The notes beneath the pieces were generated by a model. That model was not told the origin of the DNA. It did not search any database and worked only from the letters and a program-made list of their open reading frames with translations. From positions 1 through 64,000 of the forward strand of contig CAJUTV010000002.1 in the NCBI GenBank assembly GCA_910589305.1: a stretch of DNA of 64,000 nucleotides, read 5' to 3'. Origin of the DNA: an uncultured Lachnospira sp. (GTDB taxonomy: Bacteria; Bacillota; Clostridia; Lachnospirales; Lachnospiraceae). Below are positions 52,443-60,530 of the stretch, piece by piece; positions within the stretch are counted from its first letter, which is position 1; every line of letters starts with the position of its first letter. A program made the position numbers and the translations under genes.

Positions 52443-52471
52443 ATTATATCGTTGGACGACAAAAAAGTCAA
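52443..52471 (-). promoter_or_regulatory. Repressor promoter
   Basis: On the minus strand TTGACT (52471-52466), 17 bases, TATAAT (52448-52443). The operator TCGTCCAACGA fills much of the spacer. The leader of about 120 bases has CAATAGAA/TTCTATTG and AATTGC/GCAATT pairings. Confidence 0.75.
52449..52459. promoter_or_regulatory. Operator 1
   Basis: TCGT-TGG-ACGA, inside the spacer of the repressor promoter. Confidence 0.65.
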
Positions 52472-52480
52472 GATTTGATA

Positions 52481-52509
52481 TTGACAAAGAACGCTAAACG
52501 ATTTACAAT
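52481..52509 (+). promoter_or_regulatory. Early promoter of the excision/integration arm
   Basis: TTGACA (52481-52486), 17 bases, TACAAT (52504-52509). The -10 is flanked by ACGAT (52498) and ATCGT (52511), a further inverted repeat. Confidence 0.78.
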
Positions 52510-52511
52510 AA

Positions 52512-52522
52512 TCGTACAACGA
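52512..52522. promoter_or_regulatory. Operator 2
   Basis: TCGT-ACA-ACGA, same half-sites as operator 1 and 63 bases away from it, over the expected start point of the early promoter. Confidence 0.65.
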
Positions 52523-52537
52523 ATAGGAGGAGATGTG

Positions 52538-53110
52538 GTGACAAAACAAGATATTCAAGATGGAAAGAAAATTGCAGAATTGTTTGCCATTCTTTCTGAA
52601 GAGAATAAAAACATGGCTATTGTTTATCTTTCTGCATTAAGAGATAAAGAATTAGCAGATTCTTCAAAAGATAATCGTCAACAAAAACCATTAGAAAATC
52701 AAGTTTTTGGTGCATTAAAGAAATGCCAGAACAAAAAAGAGAAAGTCAAAAAGAAAAATAAAACGCAAGCACAATTAATTGAACAATTTTTAATCGAATT
52801 TAATATATCAACATATCTTTTTGATTTTGTAAATGATTGGATTGAATATAAGAAAGAAGGAGGATTTGTATATAAAGAGACAGGGTTGAAAAATTTGATA
52901 ATACAAATATCAGAAAGCGCTGGCAAATATGGTGATAAAGCAGTGGCTGCTGTTATAAAAGAAAGTATTGCAAGTGGATATAAGGGAATCGTTTTTGATA
53001 AATTAACAAAAATAAAACGAGAAGCAGCGCCTGCCAATAATTTTAATAATTTTTTGCAAAGAGAGTATGATTACAATGAATTGGAACAAAAACTTTTAAG
53101 TAATAATTAG
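52538..53110 (+). CDS. Phage early protein, replication/regulator-type C-terminal domain
   Basis: 190 residues from GTG 52538 (AGGAGG seven bases upstream; the frame to 52337 runs through the operators). Residues 1-50 are helical (KIAELFAILSEENKNMAIVYLSAL), then a Lys-rich linker. The C-terminal domain has WIEYKKEGGFVYKETGLKNL and a YKGIVFDKL block, seen in phage replication or regulatory proteins (W-x2-Y-K ... G-x-x-G-I/L). It is the first gene transcribed when the repressor is relieved, before xis and int. The exact role is unknown. Confidence 0.6.
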   Translation: MTKQDIQDGKKIAELFAILSEENKNMAIVYLSALRDKELADSSKDNRQQKPLENQVFGALKKCQNKKEKVKKKNKTQAQLIEQFLIEFNISTYLFDFVNDWIEYKKEGGFVYKETGLKNLIIQISESAGKYGDKAVAAVIKESIASGYKGIVFDKLTKIKREAAPANNFNNFLQREYDYNELEQKLLSNN

Positions 53111-53164
53111 CTGTAAGTATGATTACAATATATTGATAAAAATATCCTAAAGTGAGGAATCATT

Positions 53165-53380
53165 ATGAAAGAAACAAAGAAAAAAGAGATGGAAATTCCA
53201 ATTTGGCAAAAAATAAATCTTACTATAGAAGAGGCGGCAGTTTACAGCAATATAGGAATATGTAAATTAAATGAGATTTCAAAGAAGCCAAATTGTCCTT
53301 TTGTTTTATATATTGGGCGAAAGAAACTGATTAAAAGAAAAGAGTTTGAACAATACATAGCATCGATATTTGAGTTGTGA
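53165..53380 (+). CDS. xis: Excisionase, Tn916 Xis-like
   Basis: 71 residues. Winged-helix DNA-binding protein with IPIWQKINLTIEEAAVYSNI starting near residue 12 and a KKLIKRKEFEQYI ending, the pattern of Tn916-type excisionases. It bends att DNA so that the integrase excises. Shine-Dalgarno GTGAGGA before ATG 53165. It lies 91 bases before int. Confidence 0.88.
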   Translation: MKETKKKEMEIPIWQKINLTIEEAAVYSNIGICKLNEISKKPNCPFVLYIGRKKLIKRKEFEQYIASIFEL

Positions 53381-53439
53381 TATAGACTTATGAATGTTTA
53401 TATGTTAATATAAGATAATGTTGTATAAAAAACTCTTTT

Positions 53440-53466
53440 CATAGAAAAAGGAGCGCAGAACTGAGG
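53440..53466 (+). promoter_or_regulatory. Leader segment resembling the structured-leader 3' end (degenerate)
   Basis: AAAGGAGCGCAG followed by AACTGAGGA matches the segment-plus-Shine-Dalgarno of the other leaders. No convincing partner loop is visible upstream, so this may be only the ribosome-site part or chance. Confidence 0.3.
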
Positions 53467-53471
53467 ATTTT

Positions 53472-54602
53472 ATGGGAAGAGATTTAAGAGGAAGAGCATT
53501 AGGTGTTGGTATCAGCCAAGATAAAAAAGGAAAATATGTGGCTAGATATACCAATAATAATGGCAAGAGAGTAAAAAAAGTTTTTGCTAAATTGCAGGAT
53601 TGCAGAAATTGGCTGGCCGATGCACAATTGGAAAAAGATGGTTTAAATACTTTATCTGACCAAAATTTTACAGTAGATTTATGGTATGAATACTGGATTG
53701 AAAATATAAAAGGTGATACGATTCGTTTTAATACAAGAAGGAATTATAATGAGCGATATGAAAAAAATATCAAGCCATATATAGGGAAAATGCTTATTCA
53801 AGAAGTAAAACCTATTCATTGTCAAAATATTCTCAATAAAATGGCACAGCATTATTCCAATTCCGTTATTGAACATAGTCGTCTTGTTATGCGTATGATG
53901 TTTGATAGTGCTTTAGAAAATGAAATAATTACAAAAAATCCAGTGACAAAAAGTGTAAAATGTACCAATGGTAAAAAGTCTAAAGAAGTAAGAGCATTGA
54001 CTGTTAAAGAGCAGAAATGTTTTCTTGAAATTGTAAAAGGGACAAGTAATTATAATCAATATGCACTTATTTTACAGACAGGACTTCGCACGGGAGAACT
54101 GATTGGATTAAGATGGTGTGATGTTGATATAAAAAATCGAATGATTCATATTCAAAGAACAATGGAATATCGATATTCTTCTAAGGAGTGGAGAATAGGA
54201 GAACCTAAAACATTAAATAGTATAAGAGATATTCCGTTGACCGACGAAGCGATTATAATATTAAAAGACCAGCAAGAAAAGTTAAAATTATTAAAAAATA
54301 TACCTGCAAAATGGAGCGATATGGTTTTTTTGTGCCGTGATGGCACGCCAACAAAAAACAGTGCATATGATACAAAATTATTTTATTATTGTGACAAGAT
54401 AGGTATACCAAGATTTTCAATGCACGTTTTACGCCATACGTTTGCCACAAGGTGTATTGAGGCAGGAATGAAGCCAAAAACGCTGCAAATGATTTTAGGG
54501 CATTCTAATATAGGAATAACAATGAATTTATATGTTCATATTACCAATGAAGAAAAGCAAAAAGAATTAAAAGGTGTTGAAGCGTATCTTAAAGTTATTT
54601 AA
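53472..54602 (+). CDS. int: Tyrosine integrase, Tn916 Int-like
   Basis: 376 residues. An N-terminal arm-binding domain (about 1-55; RGRALGVGISQDKKGKYVARYTNNNGKR) precedes a SAM-like core-binding domain (about 65-165) and the catalytic domain (about 175-370). Catalytic residues: Arg in TGLRTGEL near 203, HVLRHTFATR near 317, GHSNI near 340, and Tyr in MNLYVH near 353. GAGGA precedes ATG 53472. It sits next to attR, the usual place, and recombines at the ychF 5' end. Confidence 0.93.
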   Translation: MGRDLRGRALGVGISQDKKGKYVARYTNNNGKRVKKVFAKLQDCRNWLADAQLEKDGLNTLSDQNFTVDLWYEYWIENIKGDTIRFNTRRNYNERYEKNIKPYIGKMLIQEVKPIHCQNILNKMAQHYSNSVIEHSRLVMRMMFDSALENEIITKNPVTKSVKCTNGKKSKEVRALTVKEQKCFLEIVKGTSNYNQYALILQTGLRTGELIGLRWCDVDIKNRMIHIQRTMEYRYSSKEWRIGEPKTLNSIRDIPLTDEAIIILKDQQEKLKLLKNIPAKWSDMVFLCRDGTPTKNSAYDTKLFYYCDKIGIPRFSMHVLRHTFATRCIEAGMKPKTLQMILGHSNIGITMNLYVHITNEEKQKELKGVEAYLKVI

Positions 54603-54960
54603 TTTTATCAGGTAAGACTCTTGCTTCTGTGTTTTGCCAGGTGTTCAAATTTCTTTCAACATGCTATGAAGTGGCAATTAGGTTATAAGCAAGCAGATTA
54701 TAAATACTTGTTTAACTATGGTACTTGCAGCGGTACTTAGAATGAAATAATAAAATATCGTATTGTGTGATAACAGCACCTATATAGATAATAAAAAATA
54801 GTTGTTTGTAAATAGCTATAAAACAGTAAAAAACCGGTATCCAAGAGATATACGGAAAATATAGAGAAAGGCAGGAATCTTTAAAAGTTCATTATTTTAC
54901 AATAAACAGTACTTTTTGATTTTTTGGTTTATTGAAAAAAGATTTCTGGATAGGTATAAA
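54603..54960. other. Right end of the element, upstream of the re-formed ychF start
   Basis: No gene. A weak promoter-like pair TTGTGT (54763) and GATAAT (54787-54792), 18 bases apart, could drive ychF. No Shine-Dalgarno better than AAGAAAG is seen before the ychF start. Confidence 0.4.
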
Positions 54961-54989
54961 GAAAGAATGAAACTTGGAATCGTAGGATT
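54961..54989. other. attR, right junction
   Basis: Matches attL (37343-37371) at 26 of 29 positions. Codon 3 of ychF is CTT here and CTA at attL, both Leu. Codon 7 is GGA (Gly) here and AGA (Arg) at attL. Confidence 0.75.
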
Positions 54990-56064
54990 GCCAAATGTAG
55001 GCAAAAGCACTTTATTTAATTCCTTGACAAAAGCAGGAGCAGAGTCAGCAAATTATCCATTTTGCACAATAGACCCGAATGTAGGCGTTGTGGCAGTGCC
55101 AGATGATAGGCTTGCAAAGCTTGCCGCACTGTATGATTCGGCAAAAGTAACGCCGGCCGTTATAGAATTTGTTGATATTGCAGGACTTGTAAAAGGAGCG
55201 TCAAAAGGTGAAGGGCTTGGCAATCAATTTCTTGCCAATATAAGAGAAGTAGATGCGATTGTTCATGTTGTTCGATGTTTTGATGATGCCAATATTGTTC
55301 ATGTAGATGGTTCAATAGACCCATTAAGAGATATTGAAACTATTAATTTAGAGCTGATATTTGCTGATATGGAAGTTTTGGAAAGAAGGCTCTCAAAACA
55401 AAAAAGAGCATCATATAATAATAAAGACATTGCAAAAGAATGTAATTTTATTGAAAGACTTTATAAACATCTTGAAGATGGAAAGCTTGCAAAGAATTTT
55501 GAGATTGATGGAGAAGAAGAGGAAGCATTTTTTAAAGAGTATAATCTCTTGACAGCAAAGCCTGTTATTTTTGCTGCTAATGTGGTGGAGGATGATTTAG
55601 CCGACGATGGCAATACAAATCCATATGTGCAAAAAGTTAGGGAATTTGCAGCTCAAAAAGATTGTGGTGTATTTGTTATATGCGCTCAGATTGAGCAGGA
55701 GATGGCAGAACTTGACGAAGAGGAGAAAAAAATGTTTTTTGAGGAGTTGGGTATCACTTCGTCAGGTCTTGATAAATTGATTGCTGCAAGTTATAGTCTG
55801 CTCGGTCTTATCAGTTATCTTACAGCAGGTGAGACAGAGACAAGAGCGTGGACAATAACAAAAGGAACAAAGGCACCAAAGGCAGCAGGAAAGATACACA
55901 GTGATTTTGAGAGAGGATTTATCAAAGCAGAAGTTGTGTATTATGAAGATTTGCTTCAATGTGGTTCTTACAATGCAGCAAAAGAAAAAGGGCTTGTGAG
56001 AATGGAAGGTAAAGAATATATTGTCAAAGATGGAGATGTCATCTTATTTCGATTTAATGTGTAA
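54967..56064 (+). CDS. ychF: Redox/ribosome-associated ATPase YchF (Obg family)
   Basis: 365 residues, normal family length. P-loop GLPNVGKSTLFN at 7-18, DIAGLVKGASKGEGLGNQFL near 66, and the NVxE-type motif AANVVED near 203, which favours ATP over GTP in this family. A coiled-coil insert (about 130-170) and a C-terminal TGS domain (FERGFIKAEVV near 320) follow. I placed the start at 54967, because upstream in-frame codons are element DNA and not part of YchF. The first six codons belong to the att repeat, so expression now depends on element sequence. Confidence 0.95.
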   Translation: MKLGIVGLPNVGKSTLFNSLTKAGAESANYPFCTIDPNVGVVAVPDDRLAKLAALYDSAKVTPAVIEFVDIAGLVKGASKGEGLGNQFLANIREVDAIVHVVRCFDDANIVHVDGSIDPLRDIETINLELIFADMEVLERRLSKQKRASYNNKDIAKECNFIERLYKHLEDGKLAKNFEIDGEEEEAFFKEYNLLTAKPVIFAANVVEDDLADDGNTNPYVQKVREFAAQKDCGVFVICAQIEQEMAELDEEEKKMFFEELGITSSGLDKLIAASYSLLGLISYLTAGETETRAWTITKGTKAPKAAGKIHSDFERGFIKAEVVYYEDLLQCGSYNAAKEKGLVRMEGKEYIVKDGDVILFRFNV

Positions 56065-56103
56065 GAATTTTTATTTTGTCTAAACAAATAATTTTTTGTG
56101 TAT

Positions 56104-56250
56104 TTAACCTCATCAAGGAAGTCCCCCACTTCAATGCTGCAAAGGCATAAGTGGGGGTGGGGACTTGCGTTACGATAGTAGCTATGAGGTTAGGGGGTCA
56201 AACACCCGAGCAAGTAGCGTAGCGGATTGCGAATATCCGTTTAACAGCAG
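56104..56250 (+). repeat. Dispersed structured repeat (copy 3, complete)
   Basis: AACCTCAT (56106-56113) can pair with ATGAGGTT (56184-56191), closing the element. Inside, AAGTCCCC (56120-56127) can pair with GGGGACTT (56158-56165) and CACTT with AAGTG. GGGT/ACCC follows, and the terminal hairpin is GCGGAT (56222-56227) / ATCCGT (56235-56240) with loop TGCGAAT. It separates ychF from the division cluster. Beyond it, 56251-56500 shows nothing but A/T-rich sequence. Confidence 0.65.
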
Positions 56251-56502
56251 AAAATAGAATTGATAAAATACACAAAATATAGAATAAATAAGTTATTAAA
56301 AGCAGAATAAATAGATAGTTACATGAGCTGAAAAATTTGGCTATTGTATCTATCTATTTTTTATTTTGTAAATAAATTATAATAAAATTATAAGTTGATT
56401 TTATGAATTAAAAAAAGCGGCACACTTTTTAAATAGCACAATTGGAGCATATTTTACATAAAAAGGTCTTGATATTTTATTTAATTAAGTTTAAAATGAT
56501 TT

Positions 56503-56539
56503 AAAGTGGCGGAAAGTGGTAGTAAAAGGCTTAATGTGG
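56503..56539 (+). promoter_or_regulatory. Four-box MraZ operator
   Basis: AAAGTGG at 56503 and 56513, a degenerate TAAAAGG at 56523, and AATGTGG at 56533: four boxes at exact 10-base spacing directly before mraZ. Described MraZ sites are direct repeats with this period, so autoregulation is likely. Confidence 0.75.
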
Positions 56540-56558
56540 CAGATGGAGGTAAGACTTC

Positions 56559-56996
56559 GTGTTTATGGGAGAATACAACCATACAATCGATGCAAAAGGA
56601 CGTTTTATTATACCCGCAAAGTTCAGAGAGACACTTGGTGATAAATTTATTGTAACCAAAGGGTTGGATGGATGTTTGTTTGTGTATCCTAAAAGTGAAT
56701 GGAGTTCGTTTGAAGAAAAGCTTAAAGTATTACCGCTTACAAATAAAGACGCAAGACAATTTACGCGATTCTTCTTGGCTGGAGCAGCAGCTTGTGAAGT
56801 GGATAAACAAGGAAGAATACTATTACCACAGGTTTTAAGAGACTTTGCGCAACTAGAAAAAGAAGTTGTTTTAATCGGAGTTGCAAGTAGAGTTGAAATC
56901 TGGAGTAAGATAAATTGGGAGCAATCAATGAGTACTTATAATGATGATATGAATGAAATTGCAGAGAAAATGGAAAGTTTAGGATTTCCAATATAA
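56559..56996 (+). CDS. mraZ: MraZ, transcriptional regulator of the division/wall cluster
   Basis: 145 residues from GTG 56559 (GGAGG nine bases upstream), beginning MFMGEYNHTIDAKGR as the family does. Two SpoVT/AbrB-like DNA-binding halves (about 5-60 and 75-125; each with a DxKGR/DKQGRI motif) form a ring-shaped oligomer. It represses or tunes its own operon by binding direct repeats, here at 56503-56539. It is followed by rsmH after 38 bases. Confidence 0.95.
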   Translation: MFMGEYNHTIDAKGRFIIPAKFRETLGDKFIVTKGLDGCLFVYPKSEWSSFEEKLKVLPLTNKDARQFTRFFLAGAAACEVDKQGRILLPQVLRDFAQLEKEVVLIGVASRVEIWSKINWEQSMSTYNDDMNEIAEKMESLGFPI

Positions 56997-57034
56997 TAGG
57001 AGCATTGCATTTTAACTTGAGAAAGAGGCTAGTC

Positions 57035-57976
57035 ATGGAGTTTAATCACAAATCCGTTCTTTTAGATGAAACGATACAGCATTTGAATATAAAACCAGAT
57101 GGTATCTACGTTGATGGAACTCTTGGCGGCGGCGGACATTCTTATGAAATTGCAAAAAGACTTGGTGCATGTGGAAGATTGATAGGCATTGACCAAGATG
57201 AGGCTGCTATAGAGGCTGCAACAAAAAGACTTAAGGAGTTTTGTGATAAAGTTACGATAGTTCGCAACAATTATTGCAACATGAATCTTGTACTAAATGA
57301 ATTGGGAATTGATAAGGTAGATGGAATACTGTTGGATTTAGGTGTTTCATCATATCAATTAGATACGGCAGAGAGAGGGTTTACATATAAAGTCAACGCA
57401 TCATTAGATATGCGTATGGACCAGAGACAGACAATGACTGCAAAAGAAATTGTTAATATGTACACAGAGTTTGAATTATACAGAATCATAAGGGATTATG
57501 GCGAGGATAAGTTTGCAAAAAATATTGCAAAACATATTGTTTTGGCAAGGCAGAGCAAACCTATTGAGACAACGTTTGAACTGACTGAGGTTATTAAGGC
57601 GGCGATTCCTATGAAAGTCAGGTCGGTAGGAGGTCATCCGGCTAAGAAGACATTTCAGGCAATAAGAATTGAGTTAAACCATGAATTGGAAGTGTTGGAA
57701 AATTCTGTAGATATGATGATTGACAGGCTTTGCAATGAGGGGCGAATATGTATTATAACCTTTCATTCACTTGAAGATAGAATTGTCAAGACACGTTTTA
57801 AAGACAACGAAAACCCTTGTGTATGTCCTAGTAATTTTCCTGTATGCGTGTGTGGAAAGAAATCAAAGGGCAGTGTGATTACAAAAAAGCCAATCGTTCC
57901 TAGTGATAATGAAATAGAGATGAACAAACGGTCTAAAAGTTCAAAGTTAAGAGTATTTGAGAGAAAATGTATATGA
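57035..57976 (+). CDS. rsmH: 16S rRNA m4C1402 methyltransferase RsmH
   Basis: 313 residues from ATG 57035 (AGAGG eight bases before; the frame back to 57005 is not conserved). MEFNHKSVLLDETIQHL is the typical start. SAM loop DGTLGGGGHSYEI is near 29, GVSSYQLD near 105, and the C-terminal TFHSLEDRIVK near 244. It methylates N4 of C1402 in 16S rRNA. It carries a Cys-rich insert (CVCPSNFPVCVCGKK), usual in Firmicutes. It is the second gene of the mra cluster. Confidence 0.95.
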   Translation: MEFNHKSVLLDETIQHLNIKPDGIYVDGTLGGGGHSYEIAKRLGACGRLIGIDQDEAAIEAATKRLKEFCDKVTIVRNNYCNMNLVLNELGIDKVDGILLDLGVSSYQLDTAERGFTYKVNASLDMRMDQRQTMTAKEIVNMYTEFELYRIIRDYGEDKFAKNIAKHIVLARQSKPIETTFELTEVIKAAIPMKVRSVGGHPAKKTFQAIRIELNHELEVLENSVDMMIDRLCNEGRICIITFHSLEDRIVKTRFKDNENPCVCPSNFPVCVCGKKSKGSVITKKPIVPSDNEIEMNKRSKSSKLRVFERKCI

Positions 57977-58004
57977 TTTTATGTTGTTAATAGGGAGGAC
58001 GGAT

Positions 58005-58523
58005 ATGACTCACAAAGCAAAGGATACAAGATATAAAAAAAAGAATAATATGTATGTGTATGGCAATGCAGTAAAAAAAGCAGAAGCTGTGCCATCAAAA
58101 AAATATTCTCCTCAAATTGTTCCGCATAAGAAACATCGACCTACGGAACAAGAAAGACAAGAAGAGAGGGCGAGAATACGCAGTATAAACAGAAATAATC
58201 GTCTTAATCTTGTATATACACTTACTATTTCTGGTATTGTGATTGCTATGTTTGCAATCTGTTGGCAGTATCTAAGTGTTCAGGCAAAAGTAAAGGAGAA
58301 TGCTGCAACGGTGAATAGTCTACAAAAAGAATTGACAGAACTTACCAATAAAAATGATGAGATGGAATTAGAAATCAATGCAAATATAGATTATGATTCT
58401 TTATATAATATAGCTACACAGGAGTTGGGTATGGTATATCCGGAAAGAGACCAAGTAATTACATATGAGGCAGGAGTTAGTGAGTATGTAAAACAGTACA
58501 GCGATGTTCCAGAAGTAGAGTAA
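58005..58523 (+). CDS. ftsL: FtsL-like division protein
   Basis: 172 residues from ATG 58005 (GGGAGGA upstream; the longer frame overlaps rsmH). A long basic N-terminus (1-60) precedes one membrane helix (about 68-88) and an extracellular coiled coil (about 92-135; VNSLQKELTELTNKNDEMELEI is split by heptads). Position between rsmH and the PBP genes and this layout identify FtsL, a bitopic protein that joins DivIC/FtsB and activates septal synthesis. Sequence conservation is low in this family. Confidence 0.82.
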   Translation: MTHKAKDTRYKKKNNMYVYGNAVKKAEAVPSKKYSPQIVPHKKHRPTEQERQEERARIRSINRNNRLNLVYTLTISGIVIAMFAICWQYLSVQAKVKENAATVNSLQKELTELTNKNDEMELEINANIDYDSLYNIATQELGMVYPERDQVITYEAGVSEYVKQYSDVPEVE

Positions 58524-58564
58524 ATTTTCCGGTATGGTTTTTTAATGATATTTAAGGAAAGCTT

Positions 58565-60448
58565 ATGAGTAATACAAGTCAATTAAGAGAAAAAAATATG
58601 AGAAAAAAAAGGGCAATGCTGCGAAAAACTCGTAATAAGATAAGCGTTGCCTTTTTTATTATTATAGTGGTATTATTGGTGATTATAGGAAGAATCATTA
58701 TGATAAATTATGATAATGGTGAGGCTTATTCTAAAATTGTTATGGATAAATTAAGTTACAGGTCTACAGCGTTGCCATATAAGCGAGGACAGATTGTAGA
58801 TTGTAATGGAACGGTATTAGCGTATAGTGAGAAGGTTTATAATTTGATTCTTGACCCCAAAATGATATTGTCTGAAGAAAAGTACAAAGAACCAACATTT
58901 GCAGCATTAGTGGAATGTTTTAATCTTGAACGAGAAAAATTAGATTCAATTCTTCAAACCAAACCATCAAGTCAATATGAAAAATTATTAAAAGAACTTT
59001 CATCAGATGATATAGCACAGTTTCAGGCTTTACAAAAAGATACGGAAAATCATCCCAATATTAAAGGCGTATGGTTTGAGCAAAGCTATTTAAGAAGATA
59101 TCCATTTAATTCGCTTGCATCAGATGTAATAGGGTTTTCAACAACAGTAAATGGCGGTGAAATTGGTTTAGAAAGCTATTATAATAATGAACTTTCAGGA
59201 ACCGATGGAATGAGTTACAGTTATGTAGGAGAGGATTTAGAGGTTAGAAATCAAGAAAAAAAGCCAATTGATGGGTACAATATTATCACTACACTTGATT
59301 ACCGAGTGCAGGATATTTTAGAAAAGAATATCAAGAAGCTTAATGAGGAAAGACCTGCTAAAAATATAGGCGTTATTGCAATGAATCCCAAAAATGGCGA
59401 GATACTTGGAATGGCAAGCTATCCTACATTTGATTTAAACAATCCTAGAGATTTATCGGTGCTTTATACACAGGAAGAAATTGAGGCAATGGATGATTCA
59501 GCTACCAGTACAGCTTTATATTCACTGTGGAATAATTATTGCGTATCAGAAATATATGAGCCAGGTTCTACATTTAAACCGTTTACAGTAGCAGCATGTT
59601 TGGAGGAGGGGATTGCGCATGACGGCGATACATTTCAGTGCAATGCGTATGAAGATGTAACAGGAGTACAGATTCGATGCCATTCCAGCGGTTCTGGCGG
59701 TCATGGAGAAATTAATCTTGAAAAGTCTCTTATGGAATCTTGCAATCCCGCTATGATTCAGATTGCAGCAAAACTTGGCGCAAAAAAATGGTGTGTATAT
59801 CAAACTCTCTATGGTTTTGGAGCCACAACAGGTATTGATTTGCCAAGAGAAGAGGCAGGTGTTGTCAGCAATAGCGATATGCTGCCAGTAGATTTGGCAT
59901 GTAATTCATTTGGACAGACAATTAATGTCAATATGGTTCAAATGGCAGCAGCATTTTCATCAATTATCAATGGGGGGAATTATTATCAGCCGCATATTGT
60001 TAAAAGAATTGAAAAAGATACAGGAGAAGTTGTCAAAAATATAGAGCCATTACTAATTAAACAGACTGTGACAGAAAATACATCGTTTCTTTTAAGAAAG
60101 TATTTAAAATCAACTGTAGATGAAGGGCTTGCTCAAAAAGTTGGTGTGACAGGATATTCAATAGGCGGAAAGACAGGAACAGCTCAAAAATATCCAAGAG
60201 CTGATTTGAAATGGCTGGTATCTTTTATTGGCTGCGCTCCTTCACAAGACCCACAGGTTGTTTTATATACGGTTATAGATGAGCCTTACGAAACAACTGG
60301 AACGGAAGGAACAACGTCTGATGCACAAGTACTGTCAAAAAATATTTTTGAAGAGTTGCTCCCATATCTCAATATATTTAAAGATATTAATGCAGAGGAA
60401 ATAGATACATCAAATACACCAGATGAGGGAATGGTAACTGTACCATAA
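58565..60448 (+). CDS. Class B penicillin-binding protein (division transpeptidase)
   Basis: 627 residues. An N-terminal membrane helix (about 28-50) precedes the PBP dimer domain (about 65-220; YKRGQIVDCNG) and the transpeptidase. Catalytic SxxK is EPGSTFKPF near 336, SxN is ESCN near 391, and KTG is GGKTGTAQ near 534. It cross-links septal peptidoglycan with FtsW as partner. The start at 58565 has GGAAAG upstream. It is the first of two tandem class B PBPs; the pairing of a division PBP with a SpoVD-like one is usual in spore-formers. I do not assign FtsI or PbpB by name. Confidence 0.92.
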   Translation: MSNTSQLREKNMRKKRAMLRKTRNKISVAFFIIIVVLLVIIGRIIMINYDNGEAYSKIVMDKLSYRSTALPYKRGQIVDCNGTVLAYSEKVYNLILDPKMILSEEKYKEPTFAALVECFNLEREKLDSILQTKPSSQYEKLLKELSSDDIAQFQALQKDTENHPNIKGVWFEQSYLRRYPFNSLASDVIGFSTTVNGGEIGLESYYNNELSGTDGMSYSYVGEDLEVRNQEKKPIDGYNIITTLDYRVQDILEKNIKKLNEERPAKNIGVIAMNPKNGEILGMASYPTFDLNNPRDLSVLYTQEEIEAMDDSATSTALYSLWNNYCVSEIYEPGSTFKPFTVAACLEEGIAHDGDTFQCNAYEDVTGVQIRCHSSGSGGHGEINLEKSLMESCNPAMIQIAAKLGAKKWCVYQTLYGFGATTGIDLPREEAGVVSNSDMLPVDLACNSFGQTINVNMVQMAAAFSSIINGGNYYQPHIVKRIEKDTGEVVKNIEPLLIKQTVTENTSFLLRKYLKSTVDEGLAQKVGVTGYSIGGKTGTAQKYPRADLKWLVSFIGCAPSQDPQVVLYTVIDEPYETTGTEGTTSDAQVLSKNIFEELLPYLNIFKDINAEEIDTSNTPDEGMVTVP

Positions 60449-60530
60449 CTTGCCCTATAGGAATAATCCTATAAATAGGATAATATAATATAATTGCAAA
60501 AATTATTTATAGTTCTATTTGGGTGATTTG

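Larger units (their letters stand above)
37349..54989. mobile_element. Integrated tail-only phage-like element
   Basis: About 17.6 kb bounded by attL/attR in the 5' end of ychF. It carries a replication-type HTH protein, DUF1492 regulator, siphovirus tail module, two accessory membrane proteins, repressor switch, excisionase and integrase. No terminase, portal, protease, capsid, connector, holin or lysin gene is visible. The packaging and head genes would be expected in the 200 bases at 38939-39141, and the lysis genes at 51331-51800. The remaining structural genes look intact. Confidence 0.85.

Noticed and set aside
54916..54966. 17-codon N-terminal extension of YchF
   Set aside because: It lies in element DNA beyond the att repeat, lacks a ribosome site, and YchF proteins begin MKLGIVGLPN.
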